NCBI GenBank assembly: GCA_900764045.1
Contig: CAAFMN010000010.1
Span: 25,847 to 89,846 of the forward strand
DNA from: Clostridia bacterium
GTDB taxonomy: Bacteria > Bacillota > Clostridia > Lachnospirales > Bianqueaceae
DNA: 64,000 nucleotides
Reading direction: 5' to 3'
The notes under the pieces are model-generated. The model worked only from the letters and a program-made list of their open reading frames with translations. It was not told the origin of the DNA and did no database searches. The first letter of the stretch is position 1; each line of letters begins with the position of its first letter. A program made the translations under genes and the position numbers. Positions 17,999 to 25,965 of this stretch are shown piece after piece.

Positions 17999-18700
17999 TC
18001 AGCACGCTTCCTCCGCCTTATAACCGACGCCGCGCACCGTCTTGATATGGGCGCCGCCGGAACCCAGCTTTTGCCGCAGCGTTTTGATATGTACGTCCAC
18101 CGTACGGGTGCCGCCGTCAAACTGATATCCCCAGACTCGGTCGAGCAGCTTCTCGCGGGACAGAACCATACCCTGATTTTCCAGCAGGATCTTCAGCAGT
18201 TCATATTCTTTATAGGTCAGTTCAACCTTTTCTCCATCCACCAATACCTGATGACGGTCATCACTCATCTCAATGGTTCCGCACTTAGTGGATGCTTCCC
18301 GCTCCTGTTCCTCTCTCCCGATGCGTTCCGCCCTCCGCAGCAAAGCCCTGGAACGGGATACCAGTTCCAGCACACCAAAGGGCTTTGCCATATAATCGTC
18401 AGCTCCCAGATCCAGGCCCTTAACCTTATCCAGCTCGCTGTCCTTAGCCGTTACCATCATGACCGGGATTCCGGCTGTACGCGGCGATGCCCTAAGGAGC
18501 TTGAGGATCGACATGCCGTCCTCTCCCGGCAGCATGATGTCCAGAATGATCAAGCCCGGTAATGTCTCTTCGCATTCCTTAAAAAAGCTTTTTCCATCAT
18601 CAAATCCCTTGACCTGGAATCCGCTGTTTTCCAGAGCATATTGTTCCATCTCCCGAATATTCTTGTCATCTTCTACAATATAGATCCATTTTGAAGACAT
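17999..18700 (-). CDS. PhoP/PhoB-type response regulator
   Basis: 233 residues. Receiver with VEDDKNIREME, phosphoacceptor Asp in LIILDIMLPGEDG near 54 and KPFG. The DNA-binding winged helix has VELTYKEYELLKILLENQG and the recognition segment RTVDVHIKTLRQKLG, the pattern of the PhoB/PhoP subfamily. Sandwiched between the phosphate transporter gene and a PhoR-type kinase. The direct repeats upstream of the transporter gene are the probable binding site (inference). Confidence 0.92.
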   Translation of the reverse strand: MSSKWIYIVEDDKNIREMEQYALENSGFQVKGFDDGKSFFKECEETLPGLIILDIMLPGEDGMSILKLLRASPRTAGIPVMMVTAKDSELDKVKGLDLGADDYMAKPFGVLELVSRSRALLRRAERIGREEQEREASTKCGTIEMSDDRHQVLVDGEKVELTYKEYELLKILLENQGMVLSREKLLDRVWGYQFDGGTRTVDVHIKTLRQKLGSGGAHIKTVRGVGYKAEEAC

Positions 18701-18712
18701 CCTTCATCCTCC

Positions 18713-20485
18713 TCAGTTCAGACTGTACTTTGCCTTAAACTGTTCGTATTCTTTCTCAAAATCATTACTGGAGGTCTTAACCTGATTCAAATACTCATGT
18801 ACCTGGTAGCTGTCCTCCTGAATCTGAATCAAACTTCCCGCGATATTGGAACAATGATCGGCTACTCTCTCACAATTGGTCAGAAGATCAATGAAGATAA
18901 ATCCCTGCTCCATCGTGCATTCTCCGTTCTTCAAACGCTCCACATGCCGCGTCTTAAGCTTTGCGCAGAGTTTGTCAATCACCTGTTCCAACGGCTCCAC
19001 CCGCTGCGCGATCTTAAGATCTTCCGCCGCGAACGCGGCTGTCGCCATGTCCACAATCTCCATCACCGCTGATTCCAGAAGATGCAGTTCTCCGGTGGCT
19101 TCTACAGAAAATACCACCTTTTTCCCATAGATCTCCTTGGCCGTCTCCAACAGATTCACAGAGTGGTCGGCAATCCGCTCAAAATCCGTGATTGAATGCA
19201 GCATTTCGGAAATCTCCCGGCTGCCCTGAATAGACAATTCTTTACTGCTTAATCTTATCAGATACGTCCCCAAACGGTCTTCATAGATATCTGTTTTTTC
19301 TTCTGTCTTACGGACAAAGGCATCTGTCTCATCACTATAATGATCCAGCGCCTCTATCGCCTTTTTCAAAGCGTCTTTACTCAGTCCGGCAAGATCGCAT
19401 GTTACTTCCCTTGCGCGCTCTATCGCAACCGTCGGTGTTGTAAACAAACGCTCATCCAATACCTGGACATCCATCGCGCCGTCGTCCTTCTCGTCCTTTT
19501 TGTCCCGAATCGTAAGCTCCGCCAGACGCACCAGCTTCTTGGAAAACGGCAGAAGGATCAGGGTTGTAACGATATTAAACAGGGAATGGATCACCGCGAT
19601 CCCTACCGCATTAATCGCCTGACCCTCAAATCCAAAGTTAATAAACATCTTCAAGCCATAGAATACCACCATGACAAGAGTGGAACCGATCAGATTGAAA
19701 TACAGATGAATCATCGCTGCGCGCTTTGCGTTTTTCTTGGCTCCGATACTGGAAATCAGCGCCGTAACACAGGTTCCTATATTCTGACCCATGATGATAG
19801 GAATTGCCGCTCCATAGGTCATCTGTCCCGTCGTTGACAGGGCCAGCAGAATTCCGCTGGTTGCCGAAGAACTCTGGATGATTGCCGTGACACCCAATCC
19901 AGCCAGTACGCCCAGCAGCGGATTGGAAAACGCCGTCATAATCTCCGCAAACTGCTGTGACTGAGATAGAGGCTTCACCGCGCCGCTCATGACCTCCATA
20001 CCAAAGATCAGAATGGAAAATCCAATCAGAATTGTCCCGACATCCTTCTTCCGGCCGCTATAATGCTTCTCTGTCGGAAGCATGGTCAGGATTACGCCGA
20101 TCATCGCCAGAATCGGTGTGAAGCTCGATGGCTTCAACATCTGCAGAATCAGGCTGTCTCCCTGAATACTGGTCAAGCTCAGAATCCACGCGGTTGCCGT
20201 GGTTCCGATATTGGCTCCCATGATCACTCCGACGGCCTGTGACAGCTGCATGATACCGGAGTTGACAAATCCTACAACCATAACGGTTGTGGCCGAAGAA
20301 CTCTGAATAATCGCTGTAACGACCAGGCCCAGCAGTACTCCCTTCACCGTACTCGATGTCATCTTTTCCAGAATTCCCTGCAAACGGCTGCCGGACAGCG
20401 TCTCCAATCCTTTTCCCATAAGGTTCATTCCATACAAGAAAAAGGCCAATCCTCCAATTAAAGTAAGCAGCGCGAAAATATCCAT
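18713..20485 (-). CDS. Na+/phosphate cotransporter family protein with C-terminal PhoU-like domain
   Basis: 590 residues. The N-terminal half has about eight to nine membrane spans and two inverted QSSSAT repeats (QSSSATTVMVVGF and QSSSATSGILLAL), each followed by a GANIGTT/GQNIGTC motif, the signature of the NptA/type II Na/Pi family. The C-terminal about 210 residues are helical and PhoU-like, with an IADHSVNLLETA and CERVADHCSNIAG pair. It is predicted to import phosphate and couple transport to the downstream PhoP/PhoR-like pair. GGGAG lies before ATG 20485; a longer in-frame extension lacks such a site. Confidence 0.92.
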   Translation of the reverse strand: MDIFALLTLIGGLAFFLYGMNLMGKGLETLSGSRLQGILEKMTSSTVKGVLLGLVVTAIIQSSSATTVMVVGFVNSGIMQLSQAVGVIMGANIGTTATAWILSLTSIQGDSLILQMLKPSSFTPILAMIGVILTMLPTEKHYSGRKKDVGTILIGFSILIFGMEVMSGAVKPLSQSQQFAEIMTAFSNPLLGVLAGLGVTAIIQSSSATSGILLALSTTGQMTYGAAIPIIMGQNIGTCVTALISSIGAKKNAKRAAMIHLYFNLIGSTLVMVVFYGLKMFINFGFEGQAINAVGIAVIHSLFNIVTTLILLPFSKKLVRLAELTIRDKKDEKDDGAMDVQVLDERLFTTPTVAIERAREVTCDLAGLSKDALKKAIEALDHYSDETDAFVRKTEEKTDIYEDRLGTYLIRLSSKELSIQGSREISEMLHSITDFERIADHSVNLLETAKEIYGKKVVFSVEATGELHLLESAVMEIVDMATAAFAAEDLKIAQRVEPLEQVIDKLCAKLKTRHVERLKNGECTMEQGFIFIDLLTNCERVADHCSNIAGSLIQIQEDSYQVHEYLNQVKTSSNDFEKEYEQFKAKYSLN

Positions 20486-20523
20486 ATGTATTCTCCCTTG
20501 TAAAATTTTTTCTTCCACATTTC

Positions 20524-20529
20524 ATTTTA
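20524..20529 (-). promoter_or_regulatory. Candidate -10 element of the phosphate operon
   Basis: Minus-strand TAAAAT downstream of the Pho-box-like repeats; no matching -35 is seen, as expected for an activator-dependent promoter. Confidence 0.4.
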
Positions 20530-20538
20530 AATGGCCTG

Positions 20539-20577
20539 CGTAAAAGAAAAAAGAGAACGATGTAAAATCCATGTAAA
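20539..20577 (-). promoter_or_regulatory. Candidate Pho box: TTTACA repeats spaced 11 bp
   Basis: On the minus strand TTTACA occurs at 20572-20577 and 20561-20566, with TTTACG in phase at 20539-20544 (22 bases further). The 11-bp period with a TTTACA core matches the PhoP box known from Bacillus (TT-ACA repeats with 4-6 base spacing). It lies just upstream of the phosphate transporter/regulator operon. Confidence 0.6.
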
Positions 20578-20621
20578 ATTCATTGATATTTTCGCGCTGT
20601 TTTATCTTGTTCTATTTCGTT

Positions 20622-21848
20622 TTATACGAGCTTCGCGACTCGGACTACATACTGGCTCCCGTAATCATATCCGGGCGCGTTCATGGTAAACATGCCCTTT
20701 TCTGCATCCTGTATAAAGGGCAGCTCCTGTCCGTTATCCATCCAGTATGCCTTGGAAACCTTTTTCTGAATACCGCTGAATGTCGCCAGACGGCTTCCTC
20801 TGCGTCCTACCGTTACATTGGCCGGACCGGAAATGCCCAGATCATAGATAAACAGGTAGATGCTCCCATCGGTGCCTTCCAGTGCGAAATCATTGCCGCC
20901 TCCGACAATGCTGCACGGGCGTCCCTGGTAAATCGCTTCTCCGAACATGTCCATCCACTGTCCCAAGGTCTGTGCAAGAAGCCTGGACATCATCGGTACC
21001 TTTCCCTGTGCTTCCGGTCCGATGTTAAAGAGCATATTGGCTCCAGCTCTGCGGCAGGTACACAACGTCTTGATCAGCTGCGCCGGAGACTTGTAGTTCA
21101 GATCCCCCTTGCCGTAGCCCCAATGGTCATTCAACGTCAGATTCATCTCAGAGGTGATATATTTCCCATCTGTCTGCTTTCTCAAGTGCGGCAGTCCCTG
21201 TTCAAAAGTTACGCTGTCCACTTCGGGATGGGATATGGTTCCCCGACTGTCCAAACCGGTATTGTTGATGATCATGGCATCCGGCTGATATTTACGGATC
21301 ATACCATACAGACGGTCCAGCTTCCAATCAGCGTCGGGTTTGCTCCAGTTTCCGTCAAACCATAATCCGCCGATCTTACCATATCTTGTACACAGAATCT
21401 CGACAGAATGCAGCAGATAATCCAGATACGCGTCAAAATCCTCCTGGAAGCTGTCCTGATACCAGTCAAGCGTTGTATGATAAAAGAAAGGAACCAGCCC
21501 TTCCGCTCGGCAGGCATCTACATATTCCGCAATCAGATCCCGTCCGGCAGGACTGTGCAGCGCGTCATAATCAGACAATCCGCAGGTATCATACAGAGAA
21601 AAGCCGTCATGATGTCTTGTCGTTACAACCATATACTTGGCGCCAGCCGACTTTGCCGTCTTAACCCATTCCGACGGATCATAATCCTCCGCCGTAAATG
21701 TATTTTTAAGCTTGCTGTATTCTTCCTTGGGGATCAATTCCTGATGCATGATCCATTCTCCGCGGCCCATCTGCGCATACAATCCCCAATGTACAAACAT
21801 TCCGAGCGCCATTCCTTCAAAATCTTCAATTCTCTTAAGTTTCTCCAT
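20622..21848 (-). CDS. Alpha-L-fucosidase, GH29 family
   Basis: 408 residues. The GH29 TIM barrel is shown by MFVHWGLYA near the N-terminus, YMVVTTRHHDGFSLYD and KIGGLWFDGNW, in which the Asp of WFDG is the expected nucleophile. GANMLFNIGPEAQGKVP is another conserved GH29 segment, and a short C-terminal beta domain follows. It releases L-fucose from glycans such as mucin or milk oligosaccharides. There is no signal peptide, so it is probably cytoplasmic and acts on imported oligosaccharides. ATG 21848 has GGGAGGT six bases upstream; a further in-frame ATG lies within the ribosome-site region. A fucose-isomerase-like gene lies across the origin at 41.9 kb. Confidence 0.92.
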   Translation of the reverse strand: MEKLKRIEDFEGMALGMFVHWGLYAQMGRGEWIMHQELIPKEEYSKLKNTFTAEDYDPSEWVKTAKSAGAKYMVVTTRHHDGFSLYDTCGLSDYDALHSPAGRDLIAEYVDACRAEGLVPFFYHTTLDWYQDSFQEDFDAYLDYLLHSVEILCTRYGKIGGLWFDGNWSKPDADWKLDRLYGMIRKYQPDAMIINNTGLDSRGTISHPEVDSVTFEQGLPHLRKQTDGKYITSEMNLTLNDHWGYGKGDLNYKSPAQLIKTLCTCRRAGANMLFNIGPEAQGKVPMMSRLLAQTLGQWMDMFGEAIYQGRPCSIVGGGNDFALEGTDGSIYLFIYDLGISGPANVTVGRRGSRLATFSGIQKKVSKAYWMDNGQELPFIQDAEKGMFTMNAPGYDYGSQYVVRVAKLV

Positions 21849-21873
21849 CTTGTGACCTCCCATACATGATTTT

Positions 21874-21899
21874 AAAAAAAGGCCTGCATTACTGCAGGC
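21874..21899 (-). terminator. Terminator or attenuator between the HAD gene and the fucosidase gene
   Basis: Stem GCCTGCA/TGCAGGC with a four-base loop, followed on the minus strand by seven T residues, ending only about 25 bases before the fucosidase ATG. It may end the parA-parB-HAD transcript or act as an attenuator for the fucosidase. Confidence 0.75.
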
Positions 21900-21911
21900 T
21901 CTTGATGAGGG

Positions 21912-21962
21912 GGGTATTCATTGCTACCGAAAGACTTGCATTTCGGTACAGCCCTAATATAC
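21912..21962 (-). promoter_or_regulatory. Structured leader upstream of the terminator preceding the fucosidase gene
   Basis: TACCGAAA/TTTCGGTA (21925-21932 and 21941-21948) forms a stable hairpin, enclosed by a possible GGGTAT/ATACCC outer pairing. The structure sits directly before the intrinsic terminator. A riboswitch-like or protein-dependent antitermination element is possible but unproven. Confidence 0.35.
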
Positions 21963-21978
21963 CCTGCCTGCACATCCT

Positions 21979-22812
21979 TTATTCATTGCGGAATATAAAA
22001 TGCTCCAGAATTTCCGCTACTGCGCCTTCATTATTATCGCGCTGCGCAATATAAGCCGCTGCCTCCTGAAGCTTGGATACCGCATTGCGTGGAACCGCTC
22101 CGTGTCCTGCCTGATGAACCATACTCCAATCATTCTCATTATCACCGATACATAAGGTCTGTTCTTTTGGAATATTCAGTTTTTTCGCAATATATTCTAC
22201 GGCATTCCATTTACCAGCTTTTTGATTGACAAACTCCAAAAGAGATTCTGATGAACGAAACATCTGTATATCGGACGGAAGATCTGGTTCTATCTTCTTT
22301 TGCAGCCTTACCAGATCCTCCGGACTGCTGACGCTGTTATATAAGAGCTTCAGCATCGGTACATCCTTATATACCATCAAATCCTCTACAACCGTACAGC
22401 GGCAGCCGGAAAGCTGTTCATAACGCGCCGTCTGCGGGAGATATCTCTCGACTATAAATTGATCGCCCACATAGACATGGGGGTTGACCCACCTTTGATA
22501 TTCCCGCCCCTTTTCAATCAGATACGGAACGGCCGCCTGCGGAAGGACGCATTCATGAATGGGCTGATGAATCGCGGCATCCATAATACACGCACCATTG
22601 GAGGTAATATAGTATTCTCCGGGACAGTCCAACCGCAATTCCCTTATATACCGCAGAATACTCAGCGGTGAACGGCCGCTGCAAAGTACAATTCGGATTC
22701 CTTTTTCTCTTGCTTTTAATATCGCCTCACGGTTAACCTGCGAAATCTCTTTCACATCGTTCAGGAGCGTACCGTCCAGGTCCATTGCGACCAATCGGAT
22801 CCCTTCGCTCAC
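21979..22812 (-). CDS. Cof-type HAD-IIB family hydrolase
   Basis: 277 residues. HAD motif I is VAMDLDGTLLND near residue 10 (nucleophile and acid Asp), motif II LCSGRSP, and motif IV TLCIGDNENDWSMVHQAG near 215, with a Cof-type cap between. These cytosolic phosphatases hydrolyse sugar phosphates or cofactor phosphates; the substrate is not predictable. The GTG start overlaps the stop of the DUF4446 gene as GTGA, so the two are translationally coupled at the end of the parA-parB series. Confidence 0.9.
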   Translation of the reverse strand: MSEGIRLVAMDLDGTLLNDVKEISQVNREAILKAREKGIRIVLCSGRSPLSILRYIRELRLDCPGEYYITSNGACIMDAAIHQPIHECVLPQAAVPYLIEKGREYQRWVNPHVYVGDQFIVERYLPQTARYEQLSGCRCTVVEDLMVYKDVPMLKLLYNSVSSPEDLVRLQKKIEPDLPSDIQMFRSSESLLEFVNQKAGKWNAVEYIAKKLNIPKEQTLCIGDNENDWSMVHQAGHGAVPRNAVSKLQEAAAYIAQRDNNEGAVAEILEHFIFRNE

Positions 22813-23306
22813 GATTCTTTCACCAACTCATCCAAAACCTTTTCCTCTTCCGGCGCCAGGCGAGTCTTGCTGGTGCCATTTTCGATAATCCTGGCATATA
22901 AACAGCTGTTTCCCTCACGGCTGTATACATTGTGCAGCAGATATCCGTTATTACGGGTATCCAACAGAACCCAGATGAAAGACAGCTCTCCGCCAAGGCC
23001 TTCAAAAGCGTTATAGCGTACCATTTTGGTCTTATAGAGCGCCGCTCCGACTCTTTTCTCTACATTGCGCGCTACATAGTCGGAAAGCTGTTTATAATCG
23101 CCCTCCATACGGGATACGGACTCTATGCACTCCTCAATCATCCCATCCATGGTCCCAGCCTTATGTCCCCTGGTCAAAGACTTGTACTTTTTCATAATCT
23201 CCTGCTGCTTTTGAATCATAGAAGACAACATCATGATGCCAACCACTAGAAGCAGCAATATCAGGATCATAAAAATCGCGATATGATCTATAAAAAACTG
23301 ATTCAT
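22809..23306 (-). CDS. DUF4446 family membrane-anchored protein
   Basis: 165 residues. One N-terminal membrane span (residues 8-30) is followed by a helical stretch and the conserved DUF4446 core, including VRYNAFEGLGGELSFIWVLLDTRNNGYLLHNVYSREGN. This family is found near parB in many Clostridia; its function is unknown. It lies 14 bases after parB in the same direction and overlaps the HAD gene by four bases. A GGAGG-type site precedes the ATG. Confidence 0.88.
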   Translation of the reverse strand: MNQFFIDHIAIFMILILLLLVVGIMMLSSMIQKQQEIMKKYKSLTRGHKAGTMDGMIEECIESVSRMEGDYKQLSDYVARNVEKRVGAALYKTKMVRYNAFEGLGGELSFIWVLLDTRNNGYLLHNVYSREGNSCLYARIIENGTSKTRLAPEEEKVLDELVKES

Positions 23307-23320
23307 CCTGTGTTCCTCCG

Positions 23321-24214
23321 TTATCGCTCAAAAAAGGCCAGAATCCGTTCGAGATCTTCTTCTGAATAGTATTCAATCTCAATCTTTCCCTTGCGCGCAC
23401 CCTTAGAAATTGTAACCCGGGTTCCCAATAGCTCTTTCATTCGCTCTTCCGCTATCTTGCTTGCGAGATCCTGTTCCCGATCATCCTTCTTTTTCTTAAC
23501 TTCCTTTTTGGTTTCCGTCTTCTGCGCTACGATCTTCTCCAGCTCCCGGACGCTCAGATTCTCCGCAATCACTCGGACAGCCAGTTTATTTTGCTCCGCA
23601 GCGTCATTAACGCCCAGCAGCACCTTCGCATGTCCCGGAGATATCAATCCCTCGCTCAAACTCTTTTGAACCGGCTCGGCAAGATTCTGCAGCCGCAGGG
23701 AATTTGCAATTGCGGAACGGCTCTTTCCCAATTTCGCCGCTACCTGCTCCTGTGTCAGGGAAAATTCCGTCAAAAGTTTCTGATACGCCATACTCTCTTC
23801 CATAGGATTCAGGTTCTGCCGCTGCAGATTCTCAATCAGCGCTACCGCCATCGAATCCTGCGCACTGAAATTTTTCACAATAACCGGAATCTCTGTCAGG
23901 CCTGCCAGCCGCGCCGCTCTCCAACGGCGTTCTCCGGCAATAATTCGATAATAATCCGGCTCTTTCTGTACCAAAAGCGGCTGCAATACACCATACTGCT
24001 TTACAGAGTCAGCCAATTCCTGCAGTTTCTCCGCATCAAAAGTTTTTCGCGGCTGATTGCGGTCCGGCTCAACCATATAGATATCCACAATCTGTACATT
24101 TTGATCTTTGGTCTCTTCTTCTGTGGCAGGCACTGCCTCTGTATCCGTACTCAGAATCTCTTCATCCGAGCTAAACAGCGCATCCAGTCCCTTTCCTAAT
24201 CCACGTTTCTTCAT
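23321..24214 (-). CDS. parB: Chromosome-partitioning protein ParB (Spo0J)
   Basis: 297 residues from the ATG at 24214, which begins MKKRGLGKGLDALFSS and follows AAAGGAGATAAGACA; the open frame upstream is not needed. The ParB/sulfiredoxin-like CTPase domain has LQPLLVQKEPDYYRIIAGERRWRAARLAG and ENLQRQNLNPMEE. The helix-turn-helix LTQEQVAAKLGKSRSAIANSLRL follows, then a C-terminal dimerisation domain after a Lys-rich linker. It binds parS, spreads as a CTP-dependent clamp and loads SMC. It is coupled to parA (4-base gap), and two parS sites lie just upstream of parA. Confidence 0.95.
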   Translation of the reverse strand: MKKRGLGKGLDALFSSDEEILSTDTEAVPATEEETKDQNVQIVDIYMVEPDRNQPRKTFDAEKLQELADSVKQYGVLQPLLVQKEPDYYRIIAGERRWRAARLAGLTEIPVIVKNFSAQDSMAVALIENLQRQNLNPMEESMAYQKLLTEFSLTQEQVAAKLGKSRSAIANSLRLQNLAEPVQKSLSEGLISPGHAKVLLGVNDAAEQNKLAVRVIAENLSVRELEKIVAQKTETKKEVKKKKDDREQDLASKIAEERMKELLGTRVTISKGARKGKIEIEYYSEEDLERILAFFER

Positions 24215-24218
24215 TGTC

Positions 24219-24983
24219 TTATCTCCTTTGCGTCCCGAGGATCTCGGCTGCGAGACGTCTGTAGCTTTCTGCGCCCTTCGAGCTGCTATCGTAGTAAATG
24301 ATTGGTTCTCCATGGCTCGGAGCCTCCCCTAAGCGCACATTGCGCGGAATCATAGTTGAATAGGTCTTATCCGGCAGATACTTGCGTACCTCCTGCACAA
24401 CCTCATTACACAAATTCGTTCGATTATCATACATCGTAAAAACAATTCCCTCAATCTCCACTCTCGGATTCAATCGCCGCTTGACCAAGTTAATGGTATT
24501 CAGGAGCTGACTCAAACCCTCCAGCGCGTAAAATTCGCATTGGATTGGAACCAAAACGGAATCCGCACTGCAAAACGCATTGACAGTCAGCATGTTCAAG
24601 GAAGGGGGACAATCAATCCAAATAAAATCGTATTGATCCTTTACCAATTCCAATTGCTTTTTTAAGAGGTATTCTCTCTTTTCAATTCCGATTAGTTCTA
24701 CTTCCGCTCCGGATAAATCCATATTGGCCGGGATTAAATCCACCTGAAAATCCGTATGTAGAATGCACCTTCGGATACAGTTCTCCTCTAGCAGCAATTC
24801 ATAGCTGGTATTTTCCATACGATCTTTATCTATACCGAATCCGCTGGTCGTATTCCCCTGCGGATCGAAGTCAATAACAAGAACTCGCTGGCCCCGTTCC
24901 GCCATACAGGCTGCCAGATTAATCGTCGTCGTTGTCTTTCCGACGCCGCCCTTTTGGTTTGCAACAGCAATTATCTTCCCCAT
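24219..24983 (-). CDS. parA: Chromosome-partitioning ATPase ParA (Soj)
   Basis: 254 residues, the standard length of chromosomal ParA/Soj. The deviant Walker A is NQKGGVGKTTTTINLA near residue 10, Walker A' is VLVIDFDPQGNTTSG and Walker B is FIWIDCPPSLNMLTVNA. It dimerises on ATP, binds nucleoid DNA and is released by ParB; in Bacillus it also regulates DnaA. The stretch after the gene reads directly into parB. parS sites lie 24 to 79 bases upstream of its start codon. Confidence 0.95.
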   Translation of the reverse strand: MGKIIAVANQKGGVGKTTTTINLAACMAERGQRVLVIDFDPQGNTTSGFGIDKDRMENTSYELLLEENCIRRCILHTDFQVDLIPANMDLSGAEVELIGIEKREYLLKKQLELVKDQYDFIWIDCPPSLNMLTVNAFCSADSVLVPIQCEFYALEGLSQLLNTINLVKRRLNPRVEIEGIVFTMYDNRTNLCNEVVQEVRKYLPDKTYSTMIPRNVRLGEAPSHGEPIIYYDSSSKGAESYRRLAAEILGTQRR

Positions 24984-25002
24984 TGCTTTTGGCCTTCCTC
25001 CT

Positions 25003-25962
25003 TTATTGTTCCACGTGGAACATTTCCCTATGTGGAATTCTTGGAATGTTCCACGTGGAACATTCTCGATTCGTAATCACTTGCAGCGCGTTTTTATGAA
25101 CTTGGAACTTCAAAGGCATCCCTGGTCCATGTTCTCCATCTACATAGCTCTCTGTCATGCTCTTGGGAAGGTGATCCGAAGTAATTTCGAACTCATCCGC
25201 TTTCATTCGGACCACGCTCTTATGATGCGTCGGTATCTTCCGTATGGACTGCATCAGCAATCGGCGATTGGTTAATGGAGAACTGTTTTTTATTCCGATA
25301 AATTCCAAGGTGTCGCGTTCTGTCGTATCAACCGTAAACGCTTTGTTCTGAATCTTGGCCCCTTCTCCATTCAGGACCTGAAACATGATGAACTCTCCCT
25401 CATAAGTGACTTCCGGGGTTCGGATCTTCAAATGAAAGGGTTCAGCCTTGGGCAGCTGCGTAACTCCCTTTAAGTAATAGGCTGCTCGTCCGAATGTATT
25501 TTTCATCTCCTGATTGGTGGATTGGAAGATACTGACCATATTTCCAAACCCACATCGGTTCAAAAAAAATCTTCCGTTTACTTCACCGACATTCATGCTT
25601 TCCTGCTGCATCCGGCACAGAATCTCGATACATTGTCCATAATCCTCCGGCATCTCCAGATATTTGGCTACATCATTGGATGTTCCTGCCGGAATTACGC
25701 CCAGAGGGACTCTCTTGGGCTGTTCCATCATCGCCTGCAGAACTTCATTGACGGTTCCGTCACCGCCGGCAGCAATAATCAATCCCAACTCATCCATATT
25801 GCTTCGACGGATGCATGCTGCCATATCTCCAATATACTGGCTGCGGAAGATTCGTACGGTACATCCCATATCGCCAAATACATTCAGGAAGCGTTCCAGC
25901 TCAAATCGAAAGAACGTGTCGCCAGCTTTCGGATTATACAGCAGCAATATATCCTTTTCCAT
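25003..25962 (-). CDS. Diacylglycerol kinase/YegS-type lipid kinase
   Basis: 319 residues. The N-terminal catalytic domain has LLLYNPKAG, the nucleotide loop IAAGGDGTVNEVL near residue 60 and IPAGTSNDVAKYL. The C-terminal beta domain has FLNRCGFG. Family members phosphorylate diacylglycerol or related lipids at the membrane inner face, often recycling teichoic-acid by-products. Its 3' end is unusual: two parS palindromes are translated in frame, giving the tail residues ECSTWN and EMFHVEQ. It lies three bases after argS. Confidence 0.9.
   Translation of the reverse strand: MEKDILLLYNPKAGDTFFRFELERFLNVFGDMGCTVRIFRSQYIGDMAACIRRSNMDELGLIIAAGGDGTVNEVLQAMMEQPKRVPLGVIPAGTSNDVAKYLEMPEDYGQCIEILCRMQQESMNVGEVNGRFFLNRCGFGNMVSIFQSTNQEMKNTFGRAAYYLKGVTQLPKAEPFHLKIRTPEVTYEGEFIMFQVLNGEGAKIQNKAFTVDTTERDTLEFIGIKNSSPLTNRRLLMQSIRKIPTHHKSVVRMKADEFEITSDHLPKSMTESYVDGEHGPGMPLKFQVHKNALQVITNRECSTWNIPRIPHREMFHVEQ
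25007..25022. promoter_or_regulatory. parS centromere site 1
   Basis: Perfect 16-bp palindrome TGTTCCACGTGGAACA, one base from the Bacillus consensus TGTTTCACGTGAAACA class. It overlaps the last codons and stop of the lipid kinase and lies upstream of parA. Confidence 0.95.
25047..25062. promoter_or_regulatory. parS centromere site 2
   Basis: Second identical 16-bp palindrome TGTTCCACGTGGAACA, exactly 40 bp from the first and fully inside the lipid kinase coding sequence. Confidence 0.95.
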
Positions 25963-25965
25963 GAA

